Shown here: positions 34,995 through 44,390 of the stretch, piece by piece
Layout of the letters: every line of letters begins with the position of its first letter
How positions within the stretch are numbered: position 1 is the first letter of the stretch
NCBI GenBank assembly: GCA_028282465.1
Contig: JANQHX010000016.1
Coordinates: 1-64,000, forward strand
Direction: 5' to 3'
Origin: Gynuella sp.
Lineage (GTDB): Bacteria; Pseudomonadota; Gammaproteobacteria; Pseudomonadales; Natronospirillaceae
Length of the DNA stretch: 64,000 bases
Notes under the pieces: model-generated
What the model was told of the DNA's origin: nothing
Seen by the model: only the letters and a program-made list of their open reading frames with translations
The model's database searches: none
Position numbers and translations under genes: made by a program

Positions 34995-35997
34995 TTCATT
35001 AAGACAGGCTGCCCAATTGTCATTTAGTTTTTCTAATAAAGTCAGGTCATATTTTCCTGGCTTTATTTTTTGTCTCCTTATCGTTATCGCATCTGTCTAC
35101 ATTACTGAGCATTATGGAGGGCCAGCTCTGTTAATGGCCTTGCTGTTCGGTATGGCATTCCATTCTTTGTCACAGTATCCCGAATACAAAACTGGTATTG
35201 AATTTTGTTCAACGACCTTACTTAGACTTGGGGTTGCTTTACTGGGAGTTCGAATCTCACTAGACCAAGTGTCTGAATTAGGAAGCCTCCCCCTTATTAA
35301 TGTTGGGGTCACATTACCCGCTACCATTATTTTTAGTTTGCTGTTTGGAAAGTTACTAAACTTAAATTTGTTTCAGAGACTTGTTGCTGGTGTCGCTGTT
35401 GCCATTTGTGGAGTATCTGCAGCCTTGGCAGTGGCAGCGATCATTCCTGGTAAAGATAAAAACACCAAAAACCTTCTTGCGATCGCTGTTGGCGTGACAG
35501 GATTAAGTACATTATCCATGATATTTTATCCTGGCCTGGCTAAGACTCTGGGGCTAGGCATTGAACAAACTGGGGTATTTCTAGGGTCGTCTATCCACGA
35601 CGTTGCACAGGTAGCAGGAGCAGGTTATTTGCTGTCTTATGAAGTTGGAGATTTAGCGACTTATACGAAAATGTTGCGAGTCGCGCTCCTAGTGCCAATT
35701 GTATTTTTATTATCCTTAATATTTAAAACTCAAGAATCTAACCAATCGAAATTACCATGGTTTTTAATTGTGTTCGCCTTGCTGGCTGGAATTAATAGTT
35801 TGCACCTGATTCCTCAAGTTGTTGTGGAATATGCCACCAATGGCTCTAAACTATTTTTAATGCTTGCGCTTGCTGCGATGGGGGTTAGAACCAACCTTCT
35901 CGAAATGGCATCCGTAGGTTGGAACCCATTTATTTTATTACTGCTAAACTCACTATTTATAGGTATCTGTAGTTTGGGTTTTGTAATGTTGCTTTGA
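34984..35997 (+). CDS. YeiH-family (UPF0324) putative sulfate/sulfite exporter
   Basis: A 337-residue polytopic membrane protein with about ten hydrophobic segments, from the ATG at 34984; a more upstream ATG at 34954 lies fully inside the DUF971 gene. Family signatures include HYGGPALLMALLFGMAFHSLS, GVALLGVRISLDQV and HDVAQVAGAGYLLS. UPF0324 proteins are annotated as sulfate exporters, and relatives are linked to taurine and sulfonate degradation. As the last gene of the operon it suggests removal of an anionic product such as sulfite or sulfate. Confidence 0.88.
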   Translation: MAPDSLRQAAQLSFSFSNKVRSYFPGFIFCLLIVIASVYITEHYGGPALLMALLFGMAFHSLSQYPEYKTGIEFCSTTLLRLGVALLGVRISLDQVSELGSLPLINVGVTLPATIIFSLLFGKLLNLNLFQRLVAGVAVAICGVSAALAVAAIIPGKDKNTKNLLAIAVGVTGLSTLSMIFYPGLAKTLGLGIEQTGVFLGSSIHDVAQVAGAGYLLSYEVGDLATYTKMLRVALLVPIVFLLSLIFKTQESNQSKLPWFLIVFALLAGINSLHLIPQVVVEYATNGSKLFLMLALAAMGVRTNLLEMASVGWNPFILLLLNSLFIGICSLGFVMLL

Positions 35998-36029
35998 TTT
36001 AACTTTCAATAGATTCAAAATATTCACAA

Positions 36030-36062
36030 CTCGCCTCTGTTAGCTTTTTCTTAAGAGGCGAG
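36030..36062. terminator. Hairpin between the YeiH-type and puuD genes
   Basis: CTCGCCTCT (36030-36038) and AGAGGCGAG (36054-36062) form a perfect 9-base stem with a 15-base loop between two converging genes. Neither side has a real U-tract, so termination strength is uncertain. Confidence 0.55.
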
Positions 36063-36087
36063 AATAATCACAAGGGTTATACAACTA

Positions 36088-37266
36088 CTATTTTGCTTTT
36101 AACCACTGAACCAGTTCTAGTCTTTCCTCATCTGTCATTTGAGTCATATTCGCCATTGGCATGTCTTTAGACACATAAACTCGATTATAAATTTTGTCTT
36201 CACTAGCTCGCACCTGCTCTATTGTATCCATCACAAATCCTAATGGCGGTGCAGTAAACATTGTGGAGGTTGGACTGGCGCTATGGCATTCCACACAGTG
36301 TTTTTCAACGATAGCCATTGCTTGAGCATCAGAAATAATTGCTTCACTCGACGTTGGCACAGCTTTCGGAGCAATCAAAGCCATTACCACTACAAACGCA
36401 ATGATACCTGAAACGAAAACCCAAGGTTTATGTTGCCCTATGTGCTCTAAGTTAAAGTAATGGCGAATCCACATACCAATTGCAAACAATGCGGCTAATA
36501 CCAGCCAGCCATAATCATGACCATAGGTAAAAGCAAAATGATTACTGATCATGATAAAAATAATTGGCAGTGTGGCGTAGTTGTTGTGTACTGAGTGTCT
36601 CTTTCCTCGTAAGCCATATGATGGGTCAGGCGTTCGACCCGCAGCCATTTCTTTAACCATATGCCTTTGGCCGGGTATGATGACAAAAAACACATTGGCA
36701 GCCATGACAGTACCGACAATGACACCCACATGGATGTATGCTGCTCGGTCAGACAAAAAAGTATCAAACCACCAACTGAATGCTGCTACCAATAAAATCA
36801 TTGTGGCAGCAAATAATTTTCCATTTTCCACTAATGGTGTGCGACACAATACATTATAAATGGAATACCCAATGATAATACTGGCGATGGACAATCCGAT
36901 GACTGTTGCCGTATTGAAGTCGGACTTCATTGGATCAACAAGGTAAGCTTCTGCACCAATATAATAGAGAAGAATTAATAGCAGAGTACCGGTAATCCAA
37001 GTGGTGTATGCTTCCCACATAAACCAATGCAACGTCTTTGGCATTTCTTCGGGGGCATTCTGATATTTTGCAACCTCATAAAAGCCACCGCCATGAATAG
37101 CCCATAGGTCACCTTTTATACCTTTATCTTTCTTCCATTGGGGTGGCTCGCGCAAACTATTATCTAACCATACGAAATAAAATGACGCTCCAATCCAGGC
37201 GATGCCTGCAATAATATGAAAATAACGAAGCATTAAGTGCAACACTTCTAGCCAATAGGCGAGCAT
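36088..37266 (-). CDS. puuD: Urate hydroxylase PuuD with cytochrome c domain
   Basis: A 392-residue membrane-bound urate oxidase that converts urate to 5-hydroxyisourate and passes electrons to its C-terminal cytochrome c rather than to oxygen. The N-terminal part has about eight membrane segments and the PuuD marks YFHIIAGIAWIGASFYFVWL and GLRGKRHSVHNNYATLP. The C-terminal haem site is C324-VE-C327-H328, with a following PMANMT methionine region. AAGGAG precedes the ATG. It is the last gene of the xdhA-guaD group, 106 bases after guaD. Confidence 0.95.
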   Translation of the reverse strand: MLAYWLEVLHLMLRYFHIIAGIAWIGASFYFVWLDNSLREPPQWKKDKGIKGDLWAIHGGGFYEVAKYQNAPEEMPKTLHWFMWEAYTTWITGTLLLILLYYIGAEAYLVDPMKSDFNTATVIGLSIASIIIGYSIYNVLCRTPLVENGKLFAATMILLVAAFSWWFDTFLSDRAAYIHVGVIVGTVMAANVFFVIIPGQRHMVKEMAAGRTPDPSYGLRGKRHSVHNNYATLPIIFIMISNHFAFTYGHDYGWLVLAALFAIGMWIRHYFNLEHIGQHKPWVFVSGIIAFVVVMALIAPKAVPTSSEAIISDAQAMAIVEKHCVECHSASPTSTMFTAPPLGFVMDTIEQVRASEDKIYNRVYVSKDMPMANMTQMTDEERLELVQWLKAK

Positions 37267-37372
37267 GGTTTATCTCCTTGGTCTTTTTTCTTAACTCTAT
37301 TGCCTTAACTCTAAACAAAGCGTTTACAGCTAGATTAAAAATTTTGCCAATCGTTTTGCTTGCAAAAGGTAT

Positions 37373-38668
37373 TTAGTGGTCTCTACTATGAACTTTTTCG
37401 CCTAAGGCCCAGGTCTCAAAAATAGCTCTATCGTCACCTAACATCATCAGGGCAAACAGTTTTTCATGAATAGTTTTAGCTTTATTTAACCTTAACTCAA
37501 TCAATGGCGTGGCAGCGTAATCAAGCACCACAAAATCGGCTTCACATCCAATCTGGAAATTACCAATAGTTCCCTCTAAGTCCAATGCTTTAGCACCGCC
37601 TAAGGTGTTTAAATATAATCCTTTGTATGGTGACAGCTTATTATTTTGAAGCTGCTGAATTTTATAAGCTTCATTGTAAGACTGAAGCATTGAAAAACTC
37701 GAACCGCCACCAACGTCTGTTCCAACACCTACCTTGATTTCTTTCGCTTCTGAAGACTTCAAATTAAATAGGCCAGACCCAATAAATAAATTAGATGTTG
37801 GACAGTGTGAAATAGCAGCACCATTCTCACTCAGACAATTAAGTTCTCTATCACTCAAATAAATACCATGAGCAAATACGGATCTCTTTCCAACAAGTCC
37901 GGCGTCTTCGTATACCCCTAAATAGTCTTTTGAATCTGGATACAGTTTCTTTATCCAATCACATTCATCAACATTTTCTGATAAATGAGTATGTAGATAT
38001 AACCCAGGATATTCCTCTAACAAAAGCGCACAAGACTCCAATTGCTCAGGAGTAGATGTTACTGCAAACCTAGGTGTTACCGCATAACTTAACCGGTCAA
38101 CTCCATGCCACTTCTCTATTAGTGCTTTGCTGTCGTTATAACCTGAATCCACGGTATCCTGAAGATAATCAGGGCAATTTCGGTTCATCATGGCTTTACC
38201 TGCGATCATTCGCAGCTTTTTATCCTGAGCTTTGGCAAAGAATGCATCTACCGATTGAGGATGCACAGTACCAAATACTAATGCGGTAGTAGTGCCATTT
38301 TTAAGCAGCTCTTTAATAAAAAAATCTGCAATTTCTGAAGCATGCTCATAACTTTCAAATTGCTTCTCAGTGGGGAATGCATATTCTGTGAGCCAGGTTA
38401 GAAGCTGTTCGCCATAACTCGCTATCATTTCTGTTTGAGGAAAATGAATATGAGTGTCGATCATCCCGGGAATAATCAACTTGTTTTTATACTCAACAAC
38501 GTCTAAACCCGAATACTCGGACATTATATCCTCTGCACTGCCAAAGTTTTCAACTTTGCCATCATCAACCACCAATGCGCCATCTTTAAAATATCGAATT
38601 GCATCTTCGCCACTTGTTGCAGGATCATCAATGCAATCCATTATTTCTGATCTAACTATGAAAGGCAT
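37373..38668 (-). CDS. guaD: Guanine deaminase
   Basis: Zinc amidohydrolase that deaminates guanine to xanthine, 431 residues from the ATG at 38668. An in-frame ATG at 38698 inside uraH is rejected because GGGGAAG suits 38668 and the family N-terminus is matched by MPFIVRSEIMDC. Metal ligands are in DTHIHFPQTEM (HxH), THLSEN and GVGTDVGGGSSFSM. It directly follows uraH (1 base between stop and start), so it belongs to the purine operon. Confidence 0.94.
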   Translation of the reverse strand: MPFIVRSEIMDCIDDPATSGEDAIRYFKDGALVVDDGKVENFGSAEDIMSEYSGLDVVEYKNKLIIPGMIDTHIHFPQTEMIASYGEQLLTWLTEYAFPTEKQFESYEHASEIADFFIKELLKNGTTTALVFGTVHPQSVDAFFAKAQDKKLRMIAGKAMMNRNCPDYLQDTVDSGYNDSKALIEKWHGVDRLSYAVTPRFAVTSTPEQLESCALLLEEYPGLYLHTHLSENVDECDWIKKLYPDSKDYLGVYEDAGLVGKRSVFAHGIYLSDRELNCLSENGAAISHCPTSNLFIGSGLFNLKSSEAKEIKVGVGTDVGGGSSFSMLQSYNEAYKIQQLQNNKLSPYKGLYLNTLGGAKALDLEGTIGNFQIGCEADFVVLDYAATPLIELRLNKAKTIHEKLFALMMLGDDRAIFETWALGEKVHSRDH

Positions 38669-38669
38669 C

Positions 38670-39014
38670 TCAACTTCCCCGGTAAGTGGAATAACCATAT
38701 GGCGATAATAGTAGTGGTATATGATAGTGACTGTTGTCGGTTACCTTAAACACTATCTCTGCGTAAGGGTAAAAATACGATATAGAACCTTTATCAAAAT
38801 ACTCATTCAAGATAAATTTCATTTTATAGGTGCCCACATCAAGAGTATGGTCAGCCTCAAGCAAGTCTGTAACTCGACCATCTGAATTAGTAGTACCACT
38901 GGCTAATTCTATAAAGTCATCACCTCTAAGCTGATAGAGATATAGACTCACACCTTGCGCAGGCTTTCCTGTTGCTGTGTCTAACACATGAGTAGTAATT
39001 GGGCTGACGCTCAC
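38670..39014 (-). CDS. uraH: 5-Hydroxyisourate hydrolase (transthyretin-like)
   Basis: A 114-residue transthyretin-fold enzyme that hydrolyses 5-hydroxyisourate to OHCU. The catalytic His9 is in ITTHVLDTATG, and the C-terminal family signature YSTYRGS is intact. The start is a GTG at 39014, preceded by AAGGAAT at good distance. It follows uraD by 4 bases. It takes the PuuD product and passes OHCU to UraD. Confidence 0.96.
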   Translation of the reverse strand: MSVSPITTHVLDTATGKPAQGVSLYLYQLRGDDFIELASGTTNSDGRVTDLLEADHTLDVGTYKMKFILNEYFDKGSISYFYPYAEIVFKVTDNSHYHIPLLLSPYGYSTYRGS

Positions 39015-39018
39015 AAAT

Positions 39019-39525
39019 TTATTCCTTAAAAAGTTTTTCCAGCCGTAGCTGAGTAATCTTTAACTGCTCTGCAGCGGCTATATTTATTTCCACACCTCTT
39101 TCATTGGGGAGCCTAGCAACTAGTAAGGTCAACATTTCTTCAGCCGATTTACCTGTGGCGCATACAATAAATATGAAGCCAAACTTTTCTTCATAAGCCG
39201 TGTTTTTCTCTGCCAAAGACTGAATCGTTTGTTCGGTGGCTTGTGCTACCAAGCCTTGCTCTGCAGCTGCGATGGACGAAGTCGATTGATACTTTTCTTG
39301 TAAACTCGCGACATCACCAATTTTAGGATGCCCTGAAAAAGCTTGCAGAAAATCAGTTTCTTCACAACTTCTCCATATATCTTTACTTTTAAACTGCATC
39401 TCTTTTTCTGACGCAAATGGCCTAGCATTTACCATACCCTGTATCCATTTTTCAGATACACAGCATTGCTCAAAACATTTCGTAGCATCTAAGTCAGGCA
39501 ATAGATTTAATTGCTCCAGATTCAA
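39019..39525 (-). CDS. uraD: OHCU decarboxylase
   Basis: A 168-residue 2-oxo-4-hydroxy-4-carboxy-5-ureidoimidazoline decarboxylase, giving S-allantoin. The catalytic His is in FSGHPKIGDV near residue 66, and the C-terminus has FIFIVCATGKSAEEML and RLPNERGVEI. It overlaps xdhC by 4 bases. With PuuD and UraH it completes the urate-to-allantoin steps. Confidence 0.95.
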   Translation of the reverse strand: MNLEQLNLLPDLDATKCFEQCCVSEKWIQGMVNARPFASEKEMQFKSKDIWRSCEETDFLQAFSGHPKIGDVASLQEKYQSTSSIAAAEQGLVAQATEQTIQSLAEKNTAYEEKFGFIFIVCATGKSAEEMLTLLVARLPNERGVEINIAAAEQLKITQLRLEKLFKE

Positions 39526-40406
39526 ACTGGCTCTCCTTTAATGACCTGTTTAATCTCTCGCCACTGCAACCCTTGACGAATACTTTGTTGGTCTTTTTGA
39601 TACAACTGGATTAGCTGCCCCGCGATAGATACCGCTACTTCCATGGGGAGTTTTCCGGGAACCTGAGACAGCCCTACCGGACTATGAATAGAATTAATTT
39701 GTTGGGCTGAAAAGTTTTTATGTGCAAGCCGGTTTCTGAATCTTTTAGCCTTTACATCAGAACCAATCAAACCTAACCACAGATAATCATCCCGCTTTAA
39801 AATAGCTTCTACTAATTCAAAATCTAATTGATGGTTGTGAGTGAGAATAAGTTGAGCAGACTCAGGGGAAGCATCTGCTACTTGATCGACTGGATGAGGA
39901 TCAACCACTGCGACCACGTTTGATGGTAAGTGATCAGGGAACAACTCAGCTCGCTGATCAATCCAACGAACCTTTATGGGTAGGTTTGCAAGAATGGATA
40001 TTAACGAATGGGCGATATGTCCGGCGCCGTACATATCTAGTTTTAGGTTTTGGTTAATTATGCACTCAAACATAATATTCACAGAGCCGCCGCAACACTG
40101 CCCCAGGTCTGCTCCTAATGGAAACTGCTTTAGAATTTGAGTGCTCTCATTACTGACCAATAACGCTCGCGCCTCTTGAATGGCTTTAAACTCAAGGCGC
40201 CCACCGCCTATGGTGTCATAAATATCGTCTCGGGTGACTACCATCTTAGTACCAGAGCCTCTGGGTACAGACCCACTAGCACCAATCACTGTCAGTAACA
40301 CAAATGAATCACCTTGCTTTTGCAATTCATTGCAAGCTTGGCTCCATTTCCAGCTATGGAACCCTCGAATTGAATTTAATGCTTGTGATTTGGAATCTGC
40401 CATCAT
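39522..40406 (-). CDS. xdhC: Xanthine dehydrogenase accessory protein XdhC
   Basis: A 294-residue molybdenum cofactor insertion factor that binds and sulfurates Moco for XdhB. It shows the XdhC marks VTVIGASGSVPRGSGTKMVV-like (GASGSVPRGSGTKM), the CCGG-type segment LGQCCGGSVNI, and the Rossmann C-terminal part with DMYGAGHIAHS and LTHNHQLD. CAGGAG precedes the ATG. It starts 2 bases past the xdhB stop and overlaps uraD by 4 bases. Confidence 0.95.
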   Translation of the reverse strand: MMADSKSQALNSIRGFHSWKWSQACNELQKQGDSFVLLTVIGASGSVPRGSGTKMVVTRDDIYDTIGGGRLEFKAIQEARALLVSNESTQILKQFPLGADLGQCCGGSVNIMFECIINQNLKLDMYGAGHIAHSLISILANLPIKVRWIDQRAELFPDHLPSNVVAVVDPHPVDQVADASPESAQLILTHNHQLDFELVEAILKRDDYLWLGLIGSDVKAKRFRNRLAHKNFSAQQINSIHSPVGLSQVPGKLPMEVAVSIAGQLIQLYQKDQQSIRQGLQWREIKQVIKGEPV

Positions 40407-40408
40407 TG

Positions 40409-42733
40409 TTACTCCTGATTCCAGCGTTTGGCTTGTTGTACAGCTTTAAGTATTTGTTCGGAAGTAGCGGGTGGATCCAATGGTGGCGCCCATTGATAGT
40501 CGGTTATACTGGCCACTGCGTCCCTTAAAGCACACCAAACACTGATGGCTAACATAAACGGGGGTTCACCCACAGCCTTGCTTCGAAATACAGAGGTTTC
40601 TGGGTTAGCAGAATCATATAGCTCGACATTAAATTCAGCAGGCGTGTCTCCTATTGCTGGAATTTTATAAGTAGCAGGATTAAAACTTGCGAGCTCTCCT
40701 GAGTCCTTCCACTTTAAATCTTCGGTGGTCAACCAACCCATTCCCTGAATAAACGCGCCTTCAATTTGGCCGATGTCGATAGCCGGGTTTAATGAGTTGC
40801 CCACGTCATGGAGAATATCCGCCCGCATCACTGAACTCTCGCCAGTCAAACAATCTATTTCTACTTCGGTACAGGCAACACCATGGGCGAAGTAAAAGAA
40901 TGGATGACCCGATGCGGTTTCTCGATTGTAATGAATTTTCGGTGTGGCGTAGTATCCATTAGCAGATAAGGATACACGATTCATATAAGCCAAATTGACC
41001 AAATCCTTGAAAGTCAATTCACCCTTTTGATGAACTACCCTGCTATTTTCGAATACAACTGAATCCTGTTCGGAACCAAAATGTTGGTGTATAAAATCAA
41101 TTAATCTGTTTCTAATTTTGTTGGCGGCATTTAGCGCTGCCATACCGTTTAAATCGGCCCCTGATGAAGCCGCAGTGGGTGACGTATTTGGGACCTTATC
41201 TGTTCGGGTAGCTGACACTTGCACAGAATCTAAATCGACACTGAAAACTTGCGCTACTATTTGAGCCACTTTGGTATGTAACCCTTGGCCCATTTCAGTA
41301 CCACCATGGTTTAAATGAATGCTGCCATCGGTATACACGTGCACTAATGCACCGGCCTGATTTAAATGCTGAACCGTAAATGAAATTCCGAATTTTACGG
41401 GAGTTAGTGCTAGCCCTTTTTTGATTACCTCAGACGTCTTATTAAACTCGATAATTTCTTCTCTTCGAGATTTGTAACGACAGCTAGTTTCTAATGCTTC
41501 CATCATTTCGAGCACAATGTGTTGCTCAACGGTTTGATGGTAAGGAGTTTGATCGCGGCCCGGTTGATAGAGGTTTAACTTTCTGATCTCTAATGGATCT
41601 TGACCAACCTTTCGAGCAATATCGTCCATCATTGATTCTGCAACTATCATCCCTTGTGGGCCACCGAATCCACGAAAAGCGGTATTACTTACAGTGTTGG
41701 AAAAAGCTCGGTTACCAGTAATGCTAACCGCTGGATAGTAGTAAGCGTTATCAGCATGGAACATGGCACGATCCACAATGGCATCAGACAAATCAGGTGT
41801 ATAACCACAATAACCAGTCACAGTTATATCTGCACCCTGTACCAAACCTCTCTCATCAAAGCCCACTCGGTATTGATTGAAAAATGGGTGTCGTTTACCA
41901 GTCAACTTAAAGTCGTCTGCTCTTGCTAATCGAATTTTTACCGGCTGACCAGTGTAATGACTTGCCACCGCAGCCAAGCAAGCCCATTGAGCAGCTTGAG
42001 TTTCTTTGCCACCAAATCCGCCACCCATTCGACGCATTTCAACCGTCACCTTATTAAAAGGTAGATTCAAGACTTCTGCGACCAGATGTTGGATCTCTGT
42101 TGGGTGTTGAGTTGAACATTGAACGAACATACCACCATCTTCTTGTGGGTTAACCAACGACACCTGCCCTTCTAAATAGAAATGTTCCTGACCGCCCAAC
42201 TCAAATTCACCAGTTAACTGGTAAGGGGCATTAGCGATCGCTTTTTCTGCATCACCCCTTTGCATTTTATGCGGTGGTCGAACCCATTTCTTTTGTTGAA
42301 TAGCTCTATGAATATCAACCAGAGGCTCTTCAGCTGAAGTTTCTATTTGAGCCTTTCTTGCGGCCCTGCGAGCGTTGTCATAGCTGTCTGCTACAACTAG
42401 CATCAACACCTGTCCATGAAACTCAATTTTTTCATCGGCAATTAATTTGTCACCTGGAAATACCGGCCCTATGTCTGATTTCCCTGGTATATCTTCAGCA
42501 GTTAATACTGTCTTAACGCCTTTTAGTTTTTTTAAGGATTCAATATCTTTTTTTACTACGCGGCCTTTACTGATTTTCGAAATAACAGGGTAAGCATGTA
42601 AACAGTTTTCCGGTGCAATATGGTCATCAATATAGGTGGCTCTTCCCGCAACATGGTTGATGGCACTCTCATGCTTTTTATTGACACCTACTTGAGCATT
42701 GTCTGCTGGAATTTTAGTTTCAAAGTGCCGCAT
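40409..42733 (-). CDS. xdhB: Xanthine dehydrogenase molybdopterin-binding subunit
   Basis: A 774-residue large subunit that carries the molybdenum site and oxidises hypoxanthine and xanthine to urate. Family motifs include GRATYIDD near the N-terminus, GGQEHFYLEGQ, RRMGGGFGGKETQ, NTAFRGFGGPQGM, and near the C-terminus the catalytic-Glu segment SKAVGEPPFMLAISVW. It overlaps xdhA by 14 bases. Confidence 0.97.
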   Translation of the reverse strand: MRHFETKIPADNAQVGVNKKHESAINHVAGRATYIDDHIAPENCLHAYPVISKISKGRVVKKDIESLKKLKGVKTVLTAEDIPGKSDIGPVFPGDKLIADEKIEFHGQVLMLVVADSYDNARRAARKAQIETSAEEPLVDIHRAIQQKKWVRPPHKMQRGDAEKAIANAPYQLTGEFELGGQEHFYLEGQVSLVNPQEDGGMFVQCSTQHPTEIQHLVAEVLNLPFNKVTVEMRRMGGGFGGKETQAAQWACLAAVASHYTGQPVKIRLARADDFKLTGKRHPFFNQYRVGFDERGLVQGADITVTGYCGYTPDLSDAIVDRAMFHADNAYYYPAVSITGNRAFSNTVSNTAFRGFGGPQGMIVAESMMDDIARKVGQDPLEIRKLNLYQPGRDQTPYHQTVEQHIVLEMMEALETSCRYKSRREEIIEFNKTSEVIKKGLALTPVKFGISFTVQHLNQAGALVHVYTDGSIHLNHGGTEMGQGLHTKVAQIVAQVFSVDLDSVQVSATRTDKVPNTSPTAASSGADLNGMAALNAANKIRNRLIDFIHQHFGSEQDSVVFENSRVVHQKGELTFKDLVNLAYMNRVSLSANGYYATPKIHYNRETASGHPFFYFAHGVACTEVEIDCLTGESSVMRADILHDVGNSLNPAIDIGQIEGAFIQGMGWLTTEDLKWKDSGELASFNPATYKIPAIGDTPAEFNVELYDSANPETSVFRSKAVGEPPFMLAISVWCALRDAVASITDYQWAPPLDPPATSEQILKAVQQAKRWNQE

Positions 42734-44183
42734 GTTTTACCCTCACCACTTCGTTTGAACTTAATTCATACCAGCATCTGTCAATAAGATTTCGAGCCAC
42801 TTCCATTCGATATTCAGAGCTAGCTCTAACATCTGACATAGGACTAAAGTCTTTATTTAAGTGATATACCGCTTGATGAATATTTTGTTGATTGAAGGTT
42901 TTATTTATAAGGTGCGATTCAAAATGAGGAGCACTTACCGGTACAGCGGCAACCCCGCCCCAACCTGTTTTAATAGAAGTAACTATTTGCTCTTCACCGT
43001 CTAAGGTTAATTTAACTGCCACACAAACAGCGGAGATATCATCTTCAATACGCTTGGAAACTTTGTAGAAAAATAATCTTTGGTTTTCGATTTTCTTGGG
43101 AACAGACACAGAAACAATCACTTCATTAGCAGACATCACAGTGGTTCTGTAGCCAGTAAAAAAGTCATCAACTTTTACCGATCGCACTCCATTGCTGCTG
43201 GCTAGATTCACTTTAGCGCCTAGAGCAATGAGTAAGGGCGCCGGGTCACCAATGGGTGAAGCATTGCCTAAACTCCCTCCCAGAGTGCCAGCATTACGAA
43301 CTTGCAGCGAGCCTAACCGGTGAAAGACTTCTTGAGTCTCTGGAAAGCTGTTATAGAAAATGGGCAAAAACTGGGAATAAGGCAATGCAGCACCAATGAT
43401 GATTTCATCGTCAGTTTCTTCATACTTCCTCATTTCATCAACCGCACCTACGTAAACCAGAGCTGGAGTAACAGACAGGTTTTGCGAAAACTCCAAAGCC
43501 AAGTCTGTGGCGCCCGCTACTAACCTAACACCAGAGGTTTCGCTTTTAATCTCGCAAAGTTGATTTAAGTTCTGTGGTATTAAGCAGCTCTTGCCTTTCA
43601 TTACGAGGGAAGGTTCTGGGCCCAATAAAATTTCAGATAGAGTACTCAGCACAGTTTTTGTGTCGATAAGGCTAACTCTTGGATATTCATAACATGTCTG
43701 GGCTGCTTCAAGAATTGGGCGATAGCCAGTGCATCGACATAAGTTACCGCTTAAATACTCGATAACTTTTTCCTGCCCGGGATATTCAGAAAATGTTATG
43801 TACATGGCGTACAGGCTCATTACGAAACCCGGCGTGCAAAAACCACATTGTGAGCCATGACAATCCACCATGGCTTTTTGAACTGGATGTAAGTCTGATT
43901 CGGAAATAGATAGCTTGGCAGGCGTTAAGGCCTCAATAGTCACCACATGCTTTCCGTGACAGGCAGCCACCATCAGTAAACATGAGTTAAGGCTTTTATA
44001 AACCAACTCCCCATCCTGATTTATTTCACCCAGTAATACGGTGCATGCCCCACAATCACCAGAAGCACAACCTTCCTTTGTACCATTAAGTTGCTTTCTA
44101 GTGCGCAAATAATCAAGCATGCTCATTGATGGCTCAATGTCATCCACCGTCAGCCGCGAATGATTCAGCATAAAACTGATCAT
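42720..44183 (-). CDS. xdhA: Xanthine dehydrogenase iron-sulfur/FAD subunit
   Basis: A 487-residue small subunit from the ATG at 44183, where GGGGAGA gives a strong ribosome site; a TTG 6 bases further up is dismissed. The N-terminus has the plant-type [2Fe-2S] motif GCASGDCGACTVLL and the second cluster HGSQCGFCTPGF plus CRCTGYRPI. The FAD domain begins about residue 195 with LVAGATDLALEF and continues to a CO-dehydrogenase-like C-terminus. It is the first gene of the purine operon and has a strong palindromic operator 118-141 bases upstream. Confidence 0.97.
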   Translation of the reverse strand: MISFMLNHSRLTVDDIEPSMSMLDYLRTRKQLNGTKEGCASGDCGACTVLLGEINQDGELVYKSLNSCLLMVAACHGKHVVTIEALTPAKLSISESDLHPVQKAMVDCHGSQCGFCTPGFVMSLYAMYITFSEYPGQEKVIEYLSGNLCRCTGYRPILEAAQTCYEYPRVSLIDTKTVLSTLSEILLGPEPSLVMKGKSCLIPQNLNQLCEIKSETSGVRLVAGATDLALEFSQNLSVTPALVYVGAVDEMRKYEETDDEIIIGAALPYSQFLPIFYNSFPETQEVFHRLGSLQVRNAGTLGGSLGNASPIGDPAPLLIALGAKVNLASSNGVRSVKVDDFFTGYRTTVMSANEVIVSVSVPKKIENQRLFFYKVSKRIEDDISAVCVAVKLTLDGEEQIVTSIKTGWGGVAAVPVSAPHFESHLINKTFNQQNIHQAVYHLNKDFSPMSDVRASSEYRMEVARNLIDRCWYELSSNEVVRVKHAAL

Positions 44184-44300
44184 TTCCAATCTCCCCTACC
44201 TATCTCTTCGCATAGCCACCTTGAATGGAACATTGTTTGGTGGCTGAATAATCTTTATATGCCTGTTGATCAATCACTACAAGAAAGCAGAGAATGTACC

Positions 44301-44324
44301 AATCCTGACCAATTGGTCAGGATT
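44301..44324. promoter_or_regulatory. Purine-regulon operator P1 (24-base perfect palindrome)
   Basis: A perfect 24-base palindrome whose core is TGACCA-AT-TGGTCA at 44306-44319, extended by AATCC/GGATT arms. It lies between xdhA (minus) and the SBP-like gene (plus), 118 and 67 bases from their starts. The same core recurs at 53702-53715. The size and symmetry suggest a dimeric TetR-, MarR- or GntR-type regulator encoded elsewhere. Confidence 0.75.
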
Positions 44325-44390
44325 AAAAATAACGATCAAAATACTCGTTAATGTACCGAGTCACTGAGCAACCTGGACTTATCCAAATTT

